The notes below the pieces were generated by a model, which saw only the letters and a program-made list of their open reading frames with translations, was not told the DNA's origin and searched no databases. A DNA stretch of 64,000 nt from positions 12,609,973 to 12,673,972 of the forward strand of contig JABAKD010000010.1 of NCBI GenBank assembly GCA_012845835.1. The letters are read 5' to 3'. A program made the translations under genes and the position numbers. Position 1 is the first letter of the stretch, and each line of letters opens with the position of its first letter. The DNA comes from Undaria pinnatifida. Its lineage: Eukaryota; Sar; Phaeophyceae; Laminariales; Alariaceae. Below are positions 45,573-57,500 of this stretch, piece by piece.

Positions 45573-48500
45573 GGTGTTGGTGTTGGTGTTGGTGTTGTTG
45601 CTGTTGTTGTTGTCGGTGCTGTTGTTGTTGTTGTTGCTGCTGCTGTTGTTGTTGTTGATGGTGGTGGTGGTGGTGCTGTTGTTGTTGTTACTGCTTTGTC
45701 GGTGCTATTGTTGTTGCTGCCGTTGTTGCTATGCTGTTGTTGCTGTGCTGTCGTTGCTACGCTGTTGCTGTTGCTGTCGTTGTTGGTGATGCTGTTGTCG
45801 CTATTGTGTTTCCTGTCATTGTTGCTGTTACTGTTTTTTGTTGACGCTGGTGCTGTTGTTGCTATTGTGTTTCCTCTCATTGTCGCTATTATTGTTTTTT
45901 GTTGACGCTGGTGCTGTTGGGGTTTGTGCTATTCATGTTGCTGCTGTTGCTGCTGATGACAGAGAAAGTTCTGCTACGTGAACAGCAAGGGAGCCAGGAA
46001 AAGGCTGGTTTCTGCGCTGTTCAACGTACCCCGGCAAGCCCTCGACCTACTCCCTATGTATGCAAGGCTTGTCGCCATCCTCGACAAGGTAAGCCGTCAC
46101 TGAGTGATCATTTAGTTACCCTTAGGCGCCGCGCAAAGAGTGCAGTGGTGGTAAAGTGGTAGGGGTGGGAGGGGGGGGGGAGGGGAGCTATGATGAGAAA
46201 GGAACGTAGAACGGAAACTGGTGAATAAATCTTCATAAGAAAACATACCAGTAGACGACAAGGGACTCGATCCACCCATCTTTGTGCGGGTTTGATGAAA
46301 GGGAGCGGGGATCTACAGATTTCTTTTGTACAACACGCACATCTCTCTATTTTTCTCTCTCGCCTTTTTTTCTCTAACCACCCTCTTTCCCCCCCCCCCC
46401 CGCCCCCTCCCCCGCCCTTTGTCCTCGACTCGGCAGGCCATGAAGAGCATCGCACCAGCCCTTCTGGAAGAGCTCAGGAGTCATTTTAGGTGCGCCACAA
46501 CCATCGCAAACGCGCGTGTCCTGCCATCGCGCGTTACCCCGTGCACGCGAGTTTCTCGTCCCCGTTTCACTCTACATATATTTTAGAGCTCCTCTCGTCG
46601 CCTACTTCCGCGTTGACATCGACATTCACTCATTGCCTTATTGTTTTGCCCGGGTGCGTATTGTTTTACGGCGAAGGCTGTTATAGTAAAATATTTAACC
46701 TGCACCTGGTATGTATCACGTGAGCAGGTACCTCCTGAGGAAGAAAGCGCCGGGTCAGATCGAGCACCGCATCAAGAACGTCCGCTTCATCGGAGAGCTT
46801 GTCAAGTTCAGGGTGAGGCGAGCTACACACTGTACACACACCAGACATCACACACCAACACCAAGTGTATCGGCGGCACTAACAGGTCACACCAACACCA
46901 CCACCAACAACAGCTAACAACCAAACACAAAACCAACACCAAGCACTAATACCAACCACCAACAAAACCCGATACCTAACGCCAACACCAGAACATCATA
47001 AACAGCAATACTAACACCATCGCAGGAACACCAACACCAACACTATCACGCCAATATCAGCACCATCAGCACCAAATACGAACTACCACCACCTAGCACG
47101 CAACCGATATCAAACGCCTACACCACACACCACACACCGGCACAGCCATCAGCACTAACACCGACATATCGAACACTCTATTACCAGCACCGAATACTAA
47201 CACCAACACCGAACAAAAACACCAGGCACCAATACGAAACACCAACGCCGGCACAGCACCAACACCAACACCGAATACTATTAGTAACACCATGCACCAA
47301 ACACAACGAAAACACAAGCATAACTGCTAAACACCATCACCTATCACCAACACCGAACGCCGATACAAAACCCAATACCAAACACCAATACCCAACACCA
47401 ACACTATTAATAACACCAACACAAACAATAACGACACCGCCAACACCGAAACCAACATCAACAAAACCGTATCACCATCAACAAACACCAAAACAAACAC
47501 CATTTACACCAACACACCAGACACCAAACACCAACACCAACGCTACAACACCAACCCCAAAATACCAACACCAACCCTATAAACACCATCGCCAACCCCA
47601 TCACACCAACACCAACATCACTAATAAAATGGAACATCCAACAACCAAACGCCGCAGGTGGCGCCTCCGATCATAGCATTCCAGTGCCTGAAGTCTTGCC
47701 TCGACGACTTCAGCTCCCTGGCAGTGCAGACTTTGACAGCCCTTCTAGAGACTTGTGGAAGGTGAGGGGGGGGGAGGGGGGGAGGGGCAAAGCCTAGCGT
47801 GTACTTCTGCTGTTGCTGATGCTGCTTCTGTTGTGGGTTGTTTGTGTTGCTGCTGCCGATGCTGTTGGTACTACTGTTATGGCTGCTTGCGCGCTGCTTC
47901 TTTTCTGGTAATACACATAAAACGGTGACAATGACTACGAAATGCTTTCTTTGTTTGCGGCGACGGCGGCAATGATGCTGGTCCAGGTTTCTGTTCCGGC
48001 AGAGATTGATGTCAGGGGGTGGAGGGCATAACGCGTTCGATACGATACATCGAAAGTTCGATATTACAATATACGAAGTATCGAAGTTCGGTAGTTTGAT
48101 ATGTCGCAAGTTGTAAACGGTATCCAGTACTAGCATGGTTCGTAGACGCCACGCATAAGATTATGAGGCCGTTTTGTTTGCGGCGGCGACGTTGGTTCAG
48201 GTTCCTGTTCCGGCAGAGACTGACGCACCAGCGCATGCGGAAGTTCTTGACGGTGATGATGAATCTCAAGAAGGCCAAGAACCTCGACCCAAGACTGGAG
48301 GCGCTGGTGGATAACGCCTTCTACACCTGCTGTCCGCCCGAGAGGTACGTACAAAGTTTATATTAGCAGTGGGGTGTTTTCGAGATTCGTAATTTACTTG
48401 GGTAGGAAAATATTTAATACTCCGGAGTACTACTAATAGTATTGAAACCGACGAAAGTCATAACCCGAGGCCAACCCAACCCAAAAAACTGGCTAAAAAT

Positions 48501-51500
48501 AGCCAAAATGGCCCTTTTTACCCACGCCCTCCAAATGTTTTCTTGGGTTGGGTTGGTCGTGATAACTCCAACCCAACTAGCCAACAAATTGCTCCAAAAA
48601 TTGAGCAACACTCAAATCAGGTTTCAATGTTTTATGGTTTCAGTTTTTGTTCGAACCTCACATAATTTGGTAGCGCAAAATACCCAGTTTGAGGCTTCAG
48701 AGGCTAAAATATACCAGTAGGGTGTTAACGATTGCCAACCACTGTTGGGTGGGAAAAAATGTAAAAGTCGTATTGACGGCTACGAATGTCATAACCCAAG
48801 GCCACCCAAACCCAAGAAAAACAGGTTAACAAGCACAAAAAATGGTATAAATACATGTACAAAATTGCAGCTGCTGCTCGGAGAAGGCTCCTCAGCTTTT
48901 CTTAGATGTATTTTTGAGCTTTTGCCGTTCTAGCTCACGATGAGGATTACCCCTCGACCTGAAGCTCCCTCATCTTGCCCCACAACCCCGACTGTGTCGG
49001 AGGAGTCCTCGGGCGTTCTTGCCCCATGCCCGGGCTGCTGGCTGGTACGGTGTGCTGTACTCATTTTTTGCAAAAATTGTTTCCAATAAGTCAGCTGTGC
49101 GTTCGACGAGTTGAGCGGTCGATACTGAGTTCCAACAGTTGAGCGGTCTAGATTCAACATTGCAAGCTGCGTGATTCATGAGTCTCGTGGCCAATACATA
49201 GGAGTACTTGCATACAGGGGAGAAGAGAGGAGAGAGATCCAGGTGCATATGGTTGGACTGCTGAAAATGATGATACAGCAGCACTACGTTCGAGGTACGA
49301 TGTGGTCTGGCGATTACTGCTGCTGTTGTAGTAGTCCTGCCATACTACCCGCCGGTACTCGTATGTACCTGGCGTATGATACGATCATCATAGATTTTTC
49401 ATCATCCCGGCCGTTCTTTTGCTTTCTCCCTTCAATATATACAAACCCCCTCCACACTCGCTCCACCTCAAACTTGCAACACTTATGTACTGATTTAATA
49501 CCACACCGTACTTGTACCCCTTGGCTGTAATTTGTCGCTTCTATATACGGTCCCTCTCCGCTTCGTTTACTACCTGTCGTGCGGGCATGCGTGGAGCCGC
49601 AGGCGGGCGTCGGTCCGCCGCGACGAAGCCCCCCTGGTATATTATTGGAAAACGTATTATGAACTGATTTTTTCGCTGACCTTGGATTGTGACGTTCGAC
49701 GGTTTCAATACTATTGATACTATGATATGTTTTCCTACCTAACTCCTACCCAACCAAAGTTGGTTCATCGCAAGGATCCTAGTGCCCTAGTGTCGAAACG
49801 GTGATACAGTATGACGATTACAACATCGGCCACACGAAGTAACTCGAGCGGGAGAGGTATTCCAGGGCGTGTCTGAACTTGGTTCAATGTAAGGAGAGCT
49901 GTACTACACTCGCGCGGCATGGTGTTACCCGAACTGCTGCACGCTCTTCCTAAACGCATGATAAGATCTCACTCGTTGTTGGTTCCAGGGCTTTTCACCG
50001 GTTGGGTCTCTTCTCGCGGGCCGGGTCGGGTCAGGGTGACCAGATCCGACCCGACCCGACCCGATCCGACCCGTGAGGTTTTAAAGCCTCCTATTCCGAC
50101 CCGACTCAACCCGTGAGATTTCGACCACCTCCTGACCCGACCCGACTCGCCTCGCGAGATTATGGGAATACCTTGATCTGACCCGCGGAACGGGTCATGA
50201 CCCGTGAAAGCCCCTGTTATGTTTTTTCGCTAGGCATGGGCCTCACGTGCTAATACTATGGGAGGCCAGTCATTTTTGGCCCATCAGCATGGCCTCTTTT
50301 GGCCTTTGAATTTCTGATTTACGATTAGCGCAAAACAAAATGGGGCTCCCTTTCCACCCTCGCGTGACAGAATCTCCATGTCCCGTCCGACATCCAGGAA
50401 TCCCCCCCCAAAAAGCAACAACGAAGCTTTGCGGATGCTGAGACAGCAGCACCAGTGCAGCAGCGCAGCAAGCACTATGTATGAGCAGGACTGGGTTGGG
50501 GTTGGGTTGGGGGGCTGGGTTGGGTTGGCTTGGGTTGGCTTGGGTTGGGTTGGGTTTGGGTGGGGTGGGGTGGGTTGGGTTGGATTGGGTCGGTTGGACG
50601 AGAGTTGCAGATGTCCAGCTCCGCGAGTTTCTAGCTAAAGCTGCAGTATCTTTATACCTGTTTTACTCCAGGGACTGATAGGAGACTGGTATTTTTTGGC
50701 GCGCCAAAGCCTGTTTTGGCCTTAATATACTAGTTGTAACGTGGGCGCGGTCAGTCAAAGGCCAACCCGCAGTCTCCTGCGATTATCACTTTGCGTACGT
50801 ATTATATGATACAGCAGAATCGAGTGTAATGTGGCGGTGGCCACAAGGTGCGGGCGTAGCCGGCGTCTGTTTCAGGGCGCGCGGTTGAGTCAATTGTCGA
50901 CATTTTGCCGTTTTTTGTTTCGTTTTATTTTTTTTCCTGAGATGATGCTCGCGAATTTCGTAACCTAATCTATTACCACGGAAAATATTATAACGACGAG
51001 TTAATATGAGAGCAACAACAACGCTTGTCAGCGCAGACATCGTGTAGATTCATGCTATACGAGTAACAGGATCCAATACTCTGCTGAACTAACTGCGTGG
51101 GCCTCAGTGAGTTGTGCAGGCGTTTCGTACGGCGTTTTTGCCCTTCACATGCCCCACCTCACGATACTGGCGTTCGTACGCGCTCTGCGTACGTACGAGT
51201 GCGTACTTGCTAACACGTGCCTGCTCATGACTCAGTATACTGCTGTACTGTTGTACCGCTGTTAGTGTGCGTACACACGTATGTAAAATAAGCACTCTTT
51301 TTTGGCATGCTGTTCTCTGGCGGCCGATGATATTTTCTCGCTGTTTAAGCTGCGGGGCAAGCAAGGGGTCCGTCCGTACATCACGACGCATGTCTGGTTC
51401 CCGGCCAAGCTCCTTTTGTTATTTTTAAATAGCCCGCCCCGCTCTCACATTTTTAGTTCGCTCCACTCTCCCGCCCTGTAACATCATCAGTCCATTTCTT

Positions 51501-54500
51501 CTCGCCCTCTCTGCTGCCTGCTATGACGCAACAGCAAACAGCAGCAGCACTAATTTGTCGCACCACGGACTCTGCTTATGTGTCTATGTATGTGCGCTTC
51601 TGTGTTATTGTGTGCGTGCAGCTTGTGCTGCCATCGGTCATAGGCACAAAATACAATCAAGAAGATCGGTGTTTTTTTTTTTAAAGCAGCCGCTCAGCGT
51701 CACAGCCGCAAACTCAGTATGTACACAGCAGTACAGCAGCGGTAGCAGCAGCGGCGAAACGGCGGCCGTGCTCCATGCTCTCGCCTTTGTGCCGGTCACA
51801 GTGTGTGTGGTTGGTGCACAGCAGCAGCAGGAGATCGAACCACAACAGCATTTTGACGTCCAATGCAAAGTCAAGCACACATCGTTGGACCTTATACCAG
51901 GTATACGAAGAATACAGAAGCAGCAAAAAAAGCAATAGCACATACCAATACAAATCATTGGAACGCCTGTGGTCCCCCTTATCAAATGGCGTCGCCAACA
52001 GGATGTCAAGTCAACCATATTCCGAAGGGAGACCTTGCATAACGTGTTACATGTACTGGTATGCGTCATCTGTAAAATTTGTGTACTACACTATTTTCTT
52101 GTCTCCGGTACGTAGGTACGCACGCACACTTCGTATCAGGACACAGAACAGTATAACATATCATGCTGCTGTTGTGCATGGTACTTGTGTATTTATGCAT
52201 AAGTACCCCTATTCCCGAGGTACCAAGCAGTAGGTACGCACAGGGGTACGCGTGAAGCACGAAACAAAAAGGAACCAATATTTTGTAGCACAATCCTACT
52301 TCGTACCGTATTTCAGAAGAACCAACATCCCAACCGACATCGTGCTTTTGTGTTTCATTTCGACATGGAGGCGAGTGGCGTTTTCACGTGCCTTCACAAT
52401 AGCAAACCGTTATTTCCAGTGTTTGTTTCTACCCAACCGATATCAGCAGAACACCTGGTGTCCATCCTGCTTCTTCGTAGTACGGAGATACAAATTATGT
52501 GGTCACATAGTCATACATCGAAGCTTAGCAGTCGCGATTTAACAGAGGTTGGGGGCGAAATACGAGGACCAAAACTGTGACGAGTTTGGTGCTGTCAGCC
52601 GTTTAGGGTGAGCCCGAAGCAGGTGCGAGTATCGCCACACTGCGCGCGTGTCGTACATCTTATTACATGGTTCGGAAGCATCCCTTTTCCCGGGAGCCCG
52701 GGAAATCCCCCGGGGGTGCTTCGTATCGCCGTTGCTGTAGTCGTCGATCTCAATCTCAAGATAGCTATGCGCGGGGCGGTGGTGACGAGCCTCATCCCGC
52801 ATATTTGATTCGTGTTCTACTTGTTGTACGCCCCTCCATCTGTACAACGACGACGGTGGCTGCTAGCCAGACAGCTACGGTAGTGCCTTATGTGCTTGCG
52901 GTCTGCTGTATCCTCTCCACCGCGCGCTCGTCCTCCTACACGACGATTACTCTGCGCACTCCCCTCCATCTGTACAACGACGACGGTGGCTGCTAGCCAG
53001 ACACCTACGGTAGTGCCTTATGTGCTTGCGGTCTGCTGTATCTTCTCCACCGCGCGCTCGTCCTCCTACACGACGATTACTCTGCGCACTCACTGCTTGC
53101 TAAGGGCTAGATGACGCTGTTGAGACTCACGTACATCGGACGAATCACGGTCTAGACCTTAGGCCCTACATCTGTCGTTGTGATATGTTGTGCGGGATCT
53201 GTGTAGTGCAAATCCAACCCAGGAAGCATGCGCAGGGGTCATGCGGACGTACGCATCCCATCCGGCAATACCATCTATAGATCAGGCAGATATTGAAGGT
53301 GGGATCTGATCTGTCCGATGTGTGGAGGCTTGTATGCACGCCATTCTCTCATGAACAAACCCAATATTATCGTGGTTCAGACGGGGGGCTCCCGGTGGTG
53401 CCGGTTGAACAGTGCCACTGCTGTCTATGGTGCCGGTGAAATTGCCTGGCATGGTTAGAACTTTCTATTGTAACCCTGTTCCCAATATTGCCAGTGGCCC
53501 TGGCTAGTGCCGGTATATTGGACTGGCACATACGATCTTCCTGGACTTTTCTGTTAATCGCTTCAGCCGTAATGCTCACAGCAGCAGTAGTGTCTGCCGC
53601 TCGGTCACCAACCAAATCTCTGTATTCTGCCGTATGTTTCGCCTCTCTAGTACCCGTCGTGTCCTTGTTGCTCTCCAAGTTCAACCTCACACGTACTTGT
53701 TCTGTCATATAAAACGTAGATGTCCCCGAACCAGCATGCCTTCCATATGTCAAGATGCAGTACCGTTTCACAAAACTCCAGATTTCCTGCGTTCAATCTT
53801 CCACGTTGGGAGTCCCCCACGTTATGCGGAATAAGGTAAACTTCTATCAATGAGATAGTACGTAGGTAGGGTGCTTGTTCAATCTTCCACGTTGAGAGTC
53901 CCCCACATTGCGTTATACGGAGTAAGGTAAACTTGTATCAATGAGATAGTACGTGGGTGGGGTGATTTTGCGATTTCCAAACTCTGCTGGGTTGGGAAAA
54001 GTGTAAGAAGTATTTGAAAACGATTAATGTCATAAACCAAGGGCAACCCACTAACGAAAGGAGCTATTAATAGGTTAGGAAAAAATGTATAATGGTGAGT
54101 TGGAAAATATATGTTCTGACCTATTTTTTTTGCTGGTTTTTCTTTTTTTTGTGGGTTGGGTTGGCCCTTGGATTGTGACGTTCGACGGTTTCAATATTAT
54201 TACTATTAATAGTAATACACTTTTTCCTACCCAACCCCTACCCAACCGGAGAAGGAACATCGCAAGGACCCTAGTGCCAATGACGCGGGGAACTCGCATA
54301 GCAGGATATTTTGTCGCTGTCGTCGACTTTGTGTGCATCGGTGGTCGGCGCTAGGCCGTATTCCAGGGTTTTTCACGGGCCGTGGTCCGGCCCGCGGGTC
54401 GGATCACGAAACTTTTCGAAAACTCGCGGGTCGAGTCGGGTAGGGTAAGGAGGTGTTCGAAATCCCACGGGTCGGGTCGGATCAGGTCAGGAAGTAATCA

Positions 54501-57500
54501 CAATCTCACGGGTCGTGTCGGGTCAGGTCATCCTGATCCGATCCGACCCGCGAGACGTGATCCGACAGGTGTTCGAAATCTCGCGGGTCGGGTCGGATCA
54601 GGTCAGAAAGTATTCACAATATCACGGGTCGGGTTGGGTCGGGTCGGGTCATCCTGACCTGATCCGACCCGCGAGACGTGATGCGACCCGAACAGATTCG
54701 TGGTAAATTCCGTCTCGAAAGGGGTTCCTTTTTTGTGGCGCGGTGGAAGTTGGAAACCTTGGAAATCGCTCGTAATCATACCACATGGGAATAGTCGAAA
54801 CATTTGAAAACACTGATACCACACGACATCACGTTATATGACATGGTAGTACATTATTTGATTGTCGTATGCGATGCGTTTCACGATGTTTTGACCCCCT
54901 ATGTTATTTTTATATCACGAAAACGATATTTTTTTTTTGCTTATAGTCGTATTTTTTATTTGCTTGGTTAGGCAGCAGAGAGCCAAAGCGAGGACGCCCC
55001 CTCCCCGCTGTACCATACGCGCGTATACGACACTATCTATCTACCAACACACCAACGCACCCAATATTATATCGTTTAATCTTAGCTCTTTTTCGATCGA
55101 TAAACAAACGCGACATTATTTCGTACAATTCCAGACTATATTCTCTGCTTTTTTTTTCCTTATTCGCAACTTTTTGAACCCGAACAGGCAACAGAGGGCC
55201 ACGAGAGCGAAAACGCCGCTCCAGCTGTACGTGCGACGGCTGATGATGGAGAAGCTTAAGGACGACCCGGACGTCGTGGAGAGCGTGATCAAGCAGCTCC
55301 GAAAGCTGCCGTGGGAGGTACTACACATGTCTGTTACTGGTGGGGATGGTGACTGGGGGTGGTGGGGCTCATCAAGCAACGCTGGAAGCTGCTGTGGTAG
55401 ATACCATGCATGTCTGTTGCTGATGATGGAGGAGGGGGATGGAGGTGGTGGGGGGTGGTGTTGGTACTGTTGGTTTTGGTGTTGATAGTCGTGGCGGGGG
55501 GTACACTACACTGTTGGTGTTGTTGGTAGAGGGTACCGGTATGATTTTGGTGATGGTGGGGGGGTACTCAGTTTGTGCATGGCCTTAGTCGTATGACCAT
55601 AGACCCTCGCATCCCTACTGTGCCAGGACGGAGCACATCGGGTTTCACCAATCAGGTGGTAGGGATGGTGGGGGTGGTGGTAGTGATGGTAGGGGTGGTG
55701 GTGATGGGGTTGTTAGGATGGTATCGGTTGTAGGAAAGAGAGGGGGTGTACTCGATATTCATGCATGGCCGTGGTCGTATGACCATAGACTACGGAAAAG
55801 GAGGGCGGGGGGTTGGCGTTGGTGATGTCGGGTGTTGGTTGCGATGGTGTTGGCCGTATTGCCGGCGATCGACAATATGGTTTATCATCCCCACCTCTGC
55901 CCCCTCCCCTCCCTATATACCCCTGGTGGCGGCGTTTTTGTTTCCTTCTTGTATGTCATATTCGTACGAAAATCGTTTTTTTTTGTTAGGATGGCTAAGG
56001 TTGAGGCGGAGACCCTTCGCACATGTCTAACGTTCGCCGCCCCCTTCCCCTACACCTGCTGACGGGTGTTTTTCTTCTTGTTCGGTGTGCTCTGGTTTGG
56101 GATTTGTTTTTGACAGGACCCGGAGTCTAACGTGGAGTCGGAGGTGCTCCGCACGTCGCTTCGGCTGTGCAGGTCACGATACCCCTGTATCCACCTAGCG
56201 GCCGACGTGTTGTCGGGGCTGGCGCGATATCAGGACAGGGTCGCTGTCAAGGCGGTAGATGCGGTCTTAGAGGCCATGCACAGGGGGATTGAGGTAAGGG
56301 GAAGGGGCGGGGCTGGGGGGGGGGGCACATGTGAAAACGTATCTACAGTCACCGGCCCTCCCCTAACCCTTCCCTTCTGATTTTTTTTTGTTAAAACATT
56401 GCGCTACCCTCTCCCGCCTCCTCCCACGCCCCCACCTCCCGTCGGATTTTTTTTTTTTTTTTCCGCCCCCCCCCTCCCTCACTGGTCTATCTTATGTATA
56501 GGTTGGGTTGGCGTCGGTTGGCAACGACACTGTAAAACATGCCGCTTACTACATGAGCTAGACCACCAGGGTACCGTTCTTTTTTTGCTTGTTTTTGGCG
56601 GTCGATCACAGCTCACGGTGGAGTTGGATCATGTGTGCGGCGTGGAGAACGTTTTCTCCGCACAAGGGGAATGATTGTACCACGTACCTGGTAGTGCTTA
56701 TGGTAAGGCACCCACGAGGCAGTTACAGGTACGTAGTACTCCAATTGCTATCTCTGGAAGTGGCCATACCGGAAATTAAAATAACTGATTGAAGCTGTCA
56801 CTCATATGGAAGTCCGCCTCGCAGGCGGTTCTTAGTAGGATGCAGCCCACCCCTCATGCGACTCGCCGAACACCTCACGGCGCTTCGCGCTCGGTGCAAG
56901 CAATGTCTGCCTGGTCGGTGAAAACCCGACGTGCTCCGTTCCGGCATAGTAGGGATGCGAGGGTATATACCATATGGTCATAACACTATGCATGAACATC
57001 GAGTACACCCCCCCCTCCTCGACTGAGCATGTTTCATTATCACAATCGACGTCACCCCCCTCCCACCCACCCCATCATACATTGAATTTAATCGCAAGTG
57101 ACCCCCTTCCCCTCCCCTCTCTTCCCTCCCGCCCATGATGCTACACGAAACGGACGCACTGCTGTCGTTGTTTGTCCACGTTTTTTTAAGGTACCTGGGG
57201 GGAGCAGGGAGTTCCAGAGGCTGGTGGGATACGCACGTCTTCTGGCGGAGCTTTACAACTACGCCGTCGTGGGATCACCGTGTGTTTTCGAAACGCTCAA
57301 CCTCATCCTCAACAACGGCCATGAGGTGCAAGTACTTCCAATGTCCTTCTAATAGAATTGTAGTATACGTGGGGTGCAAAGGCTACCAGGCATTATTACA
57401 AGGGGATTTCGCCGCCCCCCTGGTGAGAGCCGCCAACGAAGCTAAGTCGACGAAAAATACTAACTGTAAACGGCAATTTTATATGCCAAGGGCTGGTTAA

